64,000 nucleotides of DNA from JBNNGK01 sp050268245 (lineage in GTDB: Bacteria; Pseudomonadota; Gammaproteobacteria; Enterobacterales; Enterobacteriaceae). Made by a program: the position numbers and the translations under genes. The stretch is taken from positions 124,001 through 188,000 of the forward strand of contig NZ_JBNNGK010000008.1 in assembly GCF_050268245.1 (NCBI RefSeq). Direction: 5' to 3'. This document shows, one piece after another, positions 8,438-16,202 of the stretch; positions within the stretch are counted from its first letter, which is position 1; the number at the start of each line of letters is the position of its first letter. The notes under the pieces were generated by a model, which was not told the DNA's origin, searched no databases, and saw only the letters and a program-made list of their open reading frames with translations.

Positions 8438-8767
8438 GCATGATCCATCAAATAGGCCTGCTACTCGCACCCATACAGTATCGAAATAAAAACAGGGTAT
8501 TTTAAAATTAACAGCAATAAATAGGGTTTTACGGCAGTGCTGTTGCCGTCATTCAGTATAAATAGCGAGATAAATATTCACAGGTAAATATTCTTAAATT
8601 CCTGCGGGATTCGGAAACGCGGCGCGACTGGCAGTGTGAGCCGGGTTATTCAATGCGCACAATTGCTTTTCCAGCAGAAACCTGCGTGGTCTTTAGCCAG
8701 TTTTACCATACCTACCAATGTGGCTGCCTCGGACAATACGTTAAGGATACGTGACTGAGGAAAGCCG
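8438..8767 (+). promoter_or_regulatory. osmB / araD-like divergent intergenic region
   Basis: About 330 bp without a gene. It contains a direct repeat TAAATATTC at 8571-8579 and 8585-8593 (14-bp offset), which may be tandem binding sites. The araD-like gene is preceded by GAGGAAA at a good distance from its ATG. No other structure was recognised. Confidence 0.3.
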
Positions 8768-9463
8768 ATGCTTAGCGAATTAAAACAACAGGTGTTTGAA
8801 GCAAACCTGATGCTGCCGCATCATCGTCTGGTGACTTTTACCTGGGGTAACGTCAGCGGTGTTGATCGGCCAAGCGGCTTGATGGTCATCAAACCTTCCG
8901 GCGTTGAATATGATGCGATGACGAGCAACGATATGGTGGTGGTGGAGCTTGAGAGCGGCCGGGTGGTCGAGGGCAGTAAAAAGCCGTCCTCCGATACGGA
9001 TACGCATCGTTTGCTTTACCAACGCTTTTTGGACATTGGCGGTATTGTGCATACCCACTCTCGCCATGCCACAATTTGGGCGCAGGCGGGTCTGGATATT
9101 CCTGCCTGGGGCACTACCCATGCCGACTATTTCTATGGCGACATCCCTTGTACCCGTATGATGCGCGATGACGAAATTAACGGTCGCTACGAATGGGAAA
9201 CGGGGCGGGTGATCGTAGAAACATTCCAAGAGCGGAACTTGGATGCGATGGCGGTTCCCGCCGTATTAGTGCATTCACATGGGCCATTTGCGTGGGGTAA
9301 TGATGCCGAAAACGCGGTGCATAATGCCGTGGTGCTGGAAGAAATTGCTTATATGGGGATTTTTTCACGTCAGTTGATGCCAGACTTACCGAACATGCAA
9401 CCAACGCTGCTGGACAAACACTATCTGCGCAAGCATGGCAAAAACGCCTATTACGGCCAATGA
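8768..9463 (+). CDS. L-ribulose-5-phosphate 4-epimerase family (AraD/UlaF/SgbE)
   Basis: 231-aa class II aldolase-fold enzyme predicted to interconvert L-ribulose-5-phosphate and D-xylulose-5-phosphate. Zinc-ligand motifs HTHSRHATIWAQ and HSHGPFAWGND are intact, as are the phosphate-binding TWGNVSGVDR and KPSGVEY segments and the C-terminal YYGQ. It closely resembles E. coli AraD in length and sequence. No araB, araA or transporter is adjacent: it sits alone between osmB and yciT. Its physiological substrate may therefore be the arabinose, ascorbate or gulonate pathway intermediate; the paralogue cannot be fixed. Confidence 0.88.
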   Translation: MLSELKQQVFEANLMLPHHRLVTFTWGNVSGVDRPSGLMVIKPSGVEYDAMTSNDMVVVELESGRVVEGSKKPSSDTDTHRLLYQRFLDIGGIVHTHSRHATIWAQAGLDIPAWGTTHADYFYGDIPCTRMMRDDEINGRYEWETGRVIVETFQERNLDAMAVPAVLVHSHGPFAWGNDAENAVHNAVVLEEIAYMGIFSRQLMPDLPNMQPTLLDKHYLRKHGKNAYYGQ

Positions 9464-9500
9464 TGAATAATGGGGCACGGATTAACGTGCCCGACCATCG

Positions 9501-10247
9501 TTACTCATTAACCAAGTCGTAGTGAATACCTTGCTGTGTAAGCTGCTGTTGATATTCCAGCGGCAAGCGTGAGTCAGTGACTACGCGGTTTATTTGCGTG
9601 AGGGGTGCCAATGAGTTGGGCTGAATCTGGCCGAATTTAGTTGAGTCGGTCAAGATAATATTCTCAACGCCTTTCGTCAGTACGGCGTTAACCACGTCGG
9701 CACGCATCATATCGCGCCCCGTGAAGCCGGTTTCTGCGTGATAACCGTCAACACCGATAAATGCCTTGCTGAAATGCACCTGCTGAATACACATTCGCGT
9801 CAAGGGGCCAACTACGGTCTCGCTTTTCTTCTGATACATGCCGCCCAAGACAATCACATCACAATCTGTTTCTTTAAGCAGGTGAGCGATGTAATGGCTG
9901 ACGGTAATCAGTGTAATGCGCTTACGCTCGGCCAAATAGCGGGCCAACAATGCGTTAGCGCTGCCGCTTTCAATAAAAATGGTTTCGCCATCATTAACCA
10001 GCGAGGCGGCGTATTGCGCCAGCTTTTGCTTGAGCGCGAAATTAGACATCATGCGCGCATCGACATCGTCGCTTTCCAACGCCACCGCAGAGCCGTGCAC
10101 CCGTTTCAAGTAGCTGCGTTTTTCCAGCAGGTTCAGATCCTGACGGATCGTTACCTCCGACACGCCAGAGGCGCGCGCCAATTCGCTGACGCTGATGCGC
10201 CGTCGATCGTTGACCAGTTGCAAAATGGTTTGTTGTCTTGAATTCAT
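9501..10247 (-). CDS. yciT: YciT, DeoR-family transcriptional regulator
   Basis: 248-aa DeoR-type regulator. The N-terminal winged helix-turn-helix (ISVSELARASGVSEVTIRQDLNLLEK, residues ~18-43, written here as two halves ISVSELARASGVS and EVTIRQDLNLLEK) is followed by a sugar-phosphate-sensing domain with TIFIESGSANALLARYL and GMYQKKSETVVGPLT. It is close to E. coli YciT, which is also next to osmB, so this is an ancestral position. Here it is convergent with the araD-like gene and directly downstream of the glycyl-radical genes, so it could regulate either; that is inference. Confidence 0.9.
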   Translation of the reverse strand: MNSRQQTILQLVNDRRRISVSELARASGVSEVTIRQDLNLLEKRSYLKRVHGSAVALESDDVDARMMSNFALKQKLAQYAASLVNDGETIFIESGSANALLARYLAERKRITLITVSHYIAHLLKETDCDVIVLGGMYQKKSETVVGPLTRMCIQQVHFSKAFIGVDGYHAETGFTGRDMMRADVVNAVLTKGVENIILTDSTKFGQIQPNSLAPLTQINRVVTDSRLPLEYQQQLTQQGIHYDLVNE

Positions 10248-10295
10248 AATGACCTGATGTGCGGTTGCGAAAGGGCAACCGCAAAGATAAATTGT

Positions 10296-12731
10296 TTAAA
10301 TAGTGTGTTCTGTTCGCGCGATAATATCATTTTGCGCGTCAGGGGATAATGCGGTAAAGAACGCGGAATATCCAGCGACGCGTACCACTAAATCACGATA
10401 TTGGTCAGGATGCTGTTTTGCTGCCAGCAGGGTTTCGCGCGACACAATATTGTACTGCACGTGCCAGCCGTGGTAAGCCTCAAAGAAGGTGCGCAGCATG
10501 AGCATCAGTTTTTCTCGGTCGCGTGGATGCTCTAGCGTTGATGGATTGAGCTTTTGGTTAAGCAGCACACCACCGAGTATCGACGCGGTCGGCAACTTGG
10601 ATAGCGAGTTGAATACCGCCGTTGGCCCTAAGCGATCGGTACCGGAGGCGGGGCTGGCGCCCTCTGCCAAAGGAGTGTGTGCTTTACGACCGTCAGGCGT
10701 TGCCATGGTTGCGGCGCCAAATGGGACGTTGGCGGAAATTGACGAGGTGCCAGCATAATAGGTGCCGCCAATTGGGCCGCGACCAAAGCGGGTGTTGTGA
10801 TACTGCTTTAATTCGTCGATATAGGTTTGATAGGCTCGTACCAATAATTGATCGACATCATCGACGTCGTTGCCAAATTTCGGCGCCGCGTTAATCAAAC
10901 GCTGCCGCAGTTGTTCGCCGTCCAACCCGTCGAAGTCATTGGCCAAGGCGGCCGCTAATTGCTGCTGGCTGACCAGGCCTTGTTCAAACACCAGCTTACG
11001 CACTGCCGCCAGACTGTTACCAAGATTAGCGATACCGACCTGTAAGCCAGAAACCCAATCATATTTGGCTCCGCCTTGTTTGATACTCTTACCGCGTTCT
11101 ATGCAGTCATCGACGAGCGCAGAGCAGAGGATATCGTGGGCGTTCTCCTCCAATACGCTATCGACCACACATTCAATCTCAATAGATTTACGGGTGAAAT
11201 AGCGGATCTGTGTATCCCACGCCGCCAGTATCTGATCAAAATGGGTGAAATTACCCGCTGACAGCGCCCCGGTTTGTGGCAGGAATACCTGCCCGGAGGT
11301 GGCATCGCGGCCCTGTTCTAAGGCCGCAAGCATCACTCGGGCGAAATTAATAAAGCTCATGCCGGTGCAGCGATAGCCCCATTTACCGCCGACTGCGGTT
11401 TCGATGCAGCCGATCGCCGCGTAGTCGTAGGCATCCGCAGGTGTCACACCGAGTTTGATAAATTCAGGGATAACAATTTCGTCATTATTGAAGGCGGGCA
11501 TGCCAAAGCCACAGCGGATGACCTGCACACAGGCATCGAGGAAATCATCGCTGATACCGGCGTGATAACGCACGCTGAGATTGGGTTGAGTCGAGCGCAA
11601 ACGGCCGCAGGACTCTAAAATAGCGTAAGACAAGGGATTAACCGCATCACAAGCAATGCCGTTGTTCAATCGCTGGCCGCCAATGGTGACGTTTTGATAC
11701 AACGGGCTGCCCGCGGAGGCTTTGGAGTGTGAACCAGAACGAATTTTATTCACTTCCAACAGCTTCAACCAGCAGCTTTGCAACATTTCGATGGCTTGCT
11801 CGCGGGGGAGCGTTTGCGTCAGTTCAACGTCACGGCGATACCACGGATAGAGGTATTGATCGAGGCGACCAAATGAAACCGAGTGGCCATTGGATTCAAT
11901 TTGCAGCACTAATTGGATGAAATAGCACAGTTGTAGTGCCTGCCAGAAGGTTTGTGGCGGCTGGTGGGCGATCAACTCGCAGTTGGCGGCGATGGTTTGC
12001 AGCTCTTGCTGACGCCAGCTCCGTGGCTCACTCAGCGCCATTTGGCGTGCTACTGCTGCATAACGCAGAATATGCTCGCTCAACGCTGTCAATGAAATCG
12101 CTATCGCTTTCAGAAATTGCTCTTTATGCAGATCGGCCCAATCGGTCAGTTGGATACGACTTCGGCGTTCGTCAACCTTTTCGCGCAATCCATCCAGCCC
12201 TTTATCCAACAGAAGAGGGAAATTGATTGCCAGGTGCGCGTCACCCGAGGTCATATTGCCTTCGGCTTTGATGATACCGCTCGCCAGCAACGCCTTTTGC
12301 TCATCAGTAAACATGCCATAGCAACGATCTTGTACCGTTTGGCCACGCCACCATGGGCACAACGCGTGCAGCACGGCTTTATCTTCTTCACCGATCGAAA
12401 AACCGGCGCCGGGGCGCTCAGAGAGATGGTCAATTTCGCTTTCTATCCAATTGACGGTGTATTCCGGGAACAGGGGAGCCGCGCGTAATTGACTGGCTTG
12501 ATTGCCCACGATCAGTTCATCGTTTTTGATCCAAATAGTGCGATGCGCCAAATGGTTGGCTAAGGCCAATGCGCGACGTACCGGCAGCGGTTTATCCTGA
12601 TGCTGTTGATAAGCATCGGTATAATGGCGGGCGCGCTCGGTGCAAACCGGCGGCTTAACGATATGAATCAAGGTATTTTTGTGTGCTTTAATACGTTCAG
12701 TTAGGGTGGTGAGATCCAGCGTAGTCATCAT
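10296..12731 (-). CDS. ybiW: Glycyl radical enzyme of the YbiW/PflF type
   Basis: 811-aa glycyl radical enzyme, closely matching E. coli YbiW (PflF). The catalytic cysteine is C442 in AIGCIETAVGG; the Cys-Ile-Glu order is typical of dehydratase-type members rather than pyruvate formate-lyase. The radical-bearing glycine is G787 in VRVAGYSAFF near the C-terminus. A dehydratase acting on 1,5-anhydroglucitol 6-phosphate has been proposed for this type, as I recall; treat the substrate as unconfirmed. The ATG at 12731 or the one at 12728 follows GAGGATAAC. Its activase ends 1 bp upstream, so the pair is translationally coupled. Confidence 0.93.
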   Translation of the reverse strand: MMTTLDLTTLTERIKAHKNTLIHIVKPPVCTERARHYTDAYQQHQDKPLPVRRALALANHLAHRTIWIKNDELIVGNQASQLRAAPLFPEYTVNWIESEIDHLSERPGAGFSIGEEDKAVLHALCPWWRGQTVQDRCYGMFTDEQKALLASGIIKAEGNMTSGDAHLAINFPLLLDKGLDGLREKVDERRSRIQLTDWADLHKEQFLKAIAISLTALSEHILRYAAVARQMALSEPRSWRQQELQTIAANCELIAHQPPQTFWQALQLCYFIQLVLQIESNGHSVSFGRLDQYLYPWYRRDVELTQTLPREQAIEMLQSCWLKLLEVNKIRSGSHSKASAGSPLYQNVTIGGQRLNNGIACDAVNPLSYAILESCGRLRSTQPNLSVRYHAGISDDFLDACVQVIRCGFGMPAFNNDEIVIPEFIKLGVTPADAYDYAAIGCIETAVGGKWGYRCTGMSFINFARVMLAALEQGRDATSGQVFLPQTGALSAGNFTHFDQILAAWDTQIRYFTRKSIEIECVVDSVLEENAHDILCSALVDDCIERGKSIKQGGAKYDWVSGLQVGIANLGNSLAAVRKLVFEQGLVSQQQLAAALANDFDGLDGEQLRQRLINAAPKFGNDVDDVDQLLVRAYQTYIDELKQYHNTRFGRGPIGGTYYAGTSSISANVPFGAATMATPDGRKAHTPLAEGASPASGTDRLGPTAVFNSLSKLPTASILGGVLLNQKLNPSTLEHPRDREKLMLMLRTFFEAYHGWHVQYNIVSRETLLAAKQHPDQYRDLVVRVAGYSAFFTALSPDAQNDIIARTEHTI

Positions 12732-12732
12732 G

Positions 12733-13632
12733 TTATCCTCGCAAAATAGCGGTCAGTCCTTTAACGCTGGCGTAATCTTGCGCATAGGCCAGCAGTTCGG
12801 GGTCATCTAATGGCGTTTTGGCGGCGTCATACGGTATGTCGAGTAGTTGATATTTGTTGATACCCAGTGTGTGATACGGCAAAAAGTGGATCTCATCGAC
12901 GCCAACCTCATCGGCAGCAAAATCGACAAGGCGGCGAACCGAGTGACGGTCAGCGTTAAAATCAGGGATCAGCGGCACGCGTATGATGAGGGGAACGGAT
13001 GCTGCAGCCAAACGGCGAAAGTTATCCATCACGCGTTTAGCTGAGCCGTTAGTCCACTGCCTGAAGCGCTGTTCATCGACGTGTTTGAGATCGGCCAGCA
13101 TCAGATCAAGCCAAGGCAGTGAAGGCGCAATGTGTGACCAAGGGATATGCAAGCAGGATTCAACGGCCGTATGGATACCGGCTTGAGCTCCCCGCTTAAG
13201 CAGCTCTGCGGCTCGAGCGGGTTGCATGAATGGCTCACCACCGGATAGCGTTAGCCCGCCGCCGCTGCGTTGGTAAAAGGGTTTGTCTCGCAACACGGTA
13301 TGCATAATTTCGTCAATGTTTACCGCGCTACCGCACACGGTCAGTGCATCCGTTGGGCAACAGCCGGATAATGCGGCATAATCGCTATCAGTAAGCCGAT
13401 TACGCTGGATGACCAAAGATTCATCACACCAGGCTATGGCCTGTGGCGCACGTGCATGGCACAGTTGGCAGTGCGCCAGACATAACCGCGGGTCGAACAA
13501 GATGTCTTGCTGACGTGAACGGCTTTCCGGGTTTTGGCACCATCGGCAGTTCAGTGAACAGCCTTTGAGAAAAATAACGCTGCGAATACCGGGGCCGTCA
13601 TGGGTCGAATAGCGTTGCACGTTAAAGATCAT
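12733..13632 (-). CDS. ybiY: Glycyl-radical-enzyme activating enzyme (YbiY/PflE type), radical SAM
   Basis: 299-aa radical-SAM activase that would install the glycyl radical on the downstream YbiW-type enzyme. The SAM cluster motif is KGCSLNCRWC (C-x3-C-x2-C), followed by an inserted ferredoxin-like region with extra cysteines (LCLAHCQLCHA, SGCCPTDAL) and the GGEP motif in LTLSGGEPFMQP. The sequence is close to E. coli YbiY. The start is 137 bp from the divergent aldolase start; a consensus FNR box lies between. Activity requires strict anaerobiosis in this family. Confidence 0.93.
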   Translation of the reverse strand: MIFNVQRYSTHDGPGIRSVIFLKGCSLNCRWCQNPESRSRQQDILFDPRLCLAHCQLCHARAPQAIAWCDESLVIQRNRLTDSDYAALSGCCPTDALTVCGSAVNIDEIMHTVLRDKPFYQRSGGGLTLSGGEPFMQPARAAELLKRGAQAGIHTAVESCLHIPWSHIAPSLPWLDLMLADLKHVDEQRFRQWTNGSAKRVMDNFRRLAAASVPLIIRVPLIPDFNADRHSVRRLVDFAADEVGVDEIHFLPYHTLGINKYQLLDIPYDAAKTPLDDPELLAYAQDYASVKGLTAILRG

Positions 13633-13686
13633 TCTTCACCCTCTATTTTCTTTCGTAAATTAAAGTGGTTTCGAATGAAATTTGGT

Positions 13687-13700
13687 TTGATTTTAATCAA
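13687..13700. promoter_or_regulatory. Consensus FNR box between ybiY and the FSA gene
   Basis: TTGAT-TTTA-ATCAA is an exact match to the FNR consensus half-sites. Its centre is 13693.5. On the plus strand a -10 hexamer TATGAT lies at 13722-13727; on the minus strand TTTAAT lies at 13664-13659. Both hexamers begin about 29 bp from the centre, which is where a class II FNR site (centre near -41.5) would lie for each promoter. Confidence 0.75.
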
Positions 13701-13769
13701 TCCTTATCCGAATTGATCCCCTATGATGTTGGGAGTTTGAATCCGCCCACAAAGATTCAGGAGTCCGAA

Positions 13770-14435
13770 ATGGAGCTTTACCTCGATACCGCTGATGTCA
13801 CTGCCGTAAAACGCTTGGCACGTGTGCTGCCACTGCATGGCGTAACGACCAATCCAAGCATTGTGGCGAAAGAAGGAAAACCAATTTGGGAAGTGTTGCC
13901 CGCGCTGCGCGATGCGTTAGGCGGCATGGGTAAATTGTTTGCTCAGGTCATGGCGAATGATGCGGAGCGTATGGTGGCCGAAGCCGTATTGCTGCATCAA
14001 CGAGTGCCAGGTTTGATCGTAAAGATCCCCGCCACCGCAGAAGGGTTGGCGGCAATCAAAAAACTGACAAGCATGTCGATACCAACGCTCGGTACTGCCG
14101 TGTATGGCGCGGCACAGGGATTGCTGGCAGCGCTATCGGGAGCCGAATATGTTGCACCTTACATTAATCGCGTAGATGCTCAGGGCGGGGATGGCATTGA
14201 GATGGTGCATGAGTTGCAGCAGCTACTGACGCTGCACGCACCGAATGCCAAGGTATTGGCCGCCAGCTTTAAAACCCCGCGTCAGGCGCTGGAGTGTATG
14301 CTGGCTGGCTGTCAGTCCTTAACATTGCCCGTCGATGTGGCAGAGCAGTTAATTGCTACCCCGGCGGTTGATGCGGCGGTGGCAAAATTTGAGCAAGACT
14401 GGCAAGGGGCGTTCGGCACTAATGTACTGAGTTAG
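13770..14435 (+). CDS. fsaA: Fructose-6-phosphate aldolase (FSA), transaldolase family
   Basis: 221-aa small transaldolase-like aldolase that cleaves or forms C-C bonds between dihydroxyacetone/hydroxyacetone-type donors and aldehydes such as glyceraldehyde 3-phosphate. The Schiff-base lysine segment KVLAASFKTPRQAL is present, as are the N-terminal MELYLDTADV and TTNPSIVAKEG motifs. It is close to E. coli FsaA (220 aa). I start at 13770 because CAGGAG precedes it; the longer in-frame ORF from 13665 runs through the FNR box. Divergent to the ybiYW pair, as in E. coli. FsaA rather than FsaB is chosen on context and sequence. Confidence 0.93.
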   Translation: MELYLDTADVTAVKRLARVLPLHGVTTNPSIVAKEGKPIWEVLPALRDALGGMGKLFAQVMANDAERMVAEAVLLHQRVPGLIVKIPATAEGLAAIKKLTSMSIPTLGTAVYGAAQGLLAALSGAEYVAPYINRVDAQGGDGIEMVHELQQLLTLHAPNAKVLAASFKTPRQALECMLAGCQSLTLPVDVAEQLIATPAVDAAVAKFEQDWQGAFGTNVLS

Positions 14436-14453
14436 CGCAATGGATGATGATTG

Positions 14454-14478
14454 AAGGCGGCCTTGAGCCGCCTTTTTT
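14454..14478 (+). terminator. Rho-independent terminator of the FSA gene
   Basis: Perfect 8-bp stem AAGGCGGC / GCCGCCTT with a 5-nt loop and a run of six T residues. It begins 18 bp after the stop codon. Confidence 0.92.
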
Positions 14479-14871
14479 ACATGCGCAATAGAGTGTAACA
14501 ACCCGATGTTAGAACCTGCGCCAATATATCTTGGCGATGCAGTAATGCGGCATTATTTTTTGGCTTTAATCTTCCTGTCACTATTAATTATTTAATTTAA
14601 ACCGGTCTACATCATGCAAACTTACCGTTAGTGACGACTCTCGCTGATTAACTTAATTTTGTTACCTGTGCATGGCAGCGAAGCAAACAATCCTTGTGAT
14701 ATATACCTTAATCAGACGCGTCAATAAATCGTGATGTTCTCTAACACGGCTATGAGTTGGATAATGAAAACAGCCTAAAACACTGCAGCTGAATTATGAC
14801 GGCTCTAGTAATTTAGCTGATTGAGAAAGTAATTTCTTGGTGAAATAGATTAAATATATAAGGACGTTTAT
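14479..14871 (+). other. Intergenic region upstream of the M20 hydrolase
   Basis: About 390 bp of AT-rich sequence without a recognisable gene, RNA or clear operator. It presumably holds the promoter of the M20 hydrolase gene. Confidence 0.3.
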
Positions 14872-16038
14872 ATGACCAATAAAGATTTCGCTGATTATTC
14901 TTCACAGTTGATCACAATTCGACATGATATACACCAGCACCCTGAATTAGGTTTTGAAGAACATCGCACTAGCGATATTGTTGCTGATTATTTGACGTCT
15001 TGGGGGTATGAAGTACATCGTGGGTTAGCGGGAACGGGCGTAGTTGGCACCCTTAAAGTCGGCGGTGGTAATAAGCGTCTTGGGTTACGTGCTGACATGG
15101 ATGCTTTGCCGATTTTAGAAAACAACGGCAAGCCTTGGGTCAGCACAGTGCCGAAAAAAATGCACGCTTGCGGACATGATGGCCACACCACCATGTTGTT
15201 GGGGGCAGCGCGCTATCTGGCGCAAACGCGAAATTTCGATGGTACGCTGCATCTGATCTTTCAACCTGCTGAGGAGATGCTGCGCGGTGGTGCGGTCATG
15301 GTTGAACAAGGGTTGTTTGATCTGTTCCCCTGTGACGCAATTTTTGCCATGCATAACATGCCCGGTATGGCTGAAGGTGAGTTTTTTTTCCGACCGGGTT
15401 CTTTTATGGCATCAATGGATGAATATGCCATCACGGTGCAGGGATGCGGTGGGCATGGCGCCGTTCCGCATCTGACGATTGATCCGGTCGTGGTTGCCTC
15501 ACACATCACTGTCGCGCTGCAAAGTATCGTTTCACGCAATATCGATCCCCTTGAGGCAGCGATTATCACCGTGGGCAGTATCCAGGCGGGTGAGGCGGCG
15601 AATGTCATTCCCGATCGTGCCGAAATGAAGCTTAGCGTGCGAGCATTAAAGGGTGAGGTACGCGCTAAGTTACGCCAGCGTATACTGGCATTAGTGAAGG
15701 CGCAGGCGGAGAGTTTTGGTGCTAGCGCTGAGGTCAATCATGTAAACGGTGCGCCGGTATTGGTCAACGATGAGGCGATGACCCATTTCGCCTATACCGT
15801 TGCCGTTGAACAGTTTGGCGCCGAACGTGCTCACAACGACACGAAGCCGCTGATGGGAAGTGAAGATTTCGCTTTTATGCTTGATGCGCATCCACAAGGG
15901 AGTTATTTGATTATCGGTAATGGAAATGAGAAGGGCGGGTGCATGGTTCATAATCCCGGTTATGATTTTAATGACCGATGCCTCGTGCCGGGTTGTCAGT
16001 ATTGGTGCGCCTTAGTTGAGGCTTTTTTGAAAAAATAG
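14872..16038 (+). CDS. M20 family amidohydrolase (hippurate hydrolase / N-acyl amino acid deacylase type)
   Basis: 388-aa zinc/manganese hydrolase of the M20D (HipO/AbgB/IlvE-amidohydrolase) group, predicted to split amide bonds of N-acyl or N-aroyl amino acids. The N-terminal DIHQHPELGFEEHRTS, metal motifs CGHDGH, PAEE and AMHNMP and the C-terminal HNPGYDFND are intact, giving all usual metal ligands. Shine-Dalgarno AAGGA precedes the ATG. It is a single-gene unit; the substrate cannot be predicted. No signal peptide, so it is cytoplasmic. Confidence 0.88.
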   Translation: MTNKDFADYSSQLITIRHDIHQHPELGFEEHRTSDIVADYLTSWGYEVHRGLAGTGVVGTLKVGGGNKRLGLRADMDALPILENNGKPWVSTVPKKMHACGHDGHTTMLLGAARYLAQTRNFDGTLHLIFQPAEEMLRGGAVMVEQGLFDLFPCDAIFAMHNMPGMAEGEFFFRPGSFMASMDEYAITVQGCGGHGAVPHLTIDPVVVASHITVALQSIVSRNIDPLEAAIITVGSIQAGEAANVIPDRAEMKLSVRALKGEVRAKLRQRILALVKAQAESFGASAEVNHVNGAPVLVNDEAMTHFAYTVAVEQFGAERAHNDTKPLMGSEDFAFMLDAHPQGSYLIIGNGNEKGGCMVHNPGYDFNDRCLVPGCQYWCALVEAFLKK

Positions 16039-16145
16039 TGGGCGGAAACAATCTGCAGATGTGATACCGCGGGCAATTTGTCAGTCGTCTCCGGGGGATG
16101 CGCCCCAAGGAATCCACAGAGAGCCAAGCAAAACAGTATCGAGCT

Positions 16146-16185
16146 GTAACCCATCGGGCACCTCATTCAAAGGCCGATGGGTTAC
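16146..16185. terminator. Long inverted repeat between the M20 gene and rnb
   Basis: 12-bp perfect stem GTAACCCATCGG / CCGATGGGTTAC separated by 16 nt, located between convergent genes, 17 bp past the rnb stop on its side. No T-run follows on either strand. The same stem core recurs after ttcA at 43144. Confidence 0.5.
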
Positions 16186-16202
16186 GGTGAACACTCGACA
16201 CG

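Noticed and set aside
13665..13769. N-terminal extension of the fructose-6-phosphate aldolase
   Set aside because: The extension covers the FNR box and -10 element and has no counterpart in FsaA; the start at 13770 has a good Shine-Dalgarno.
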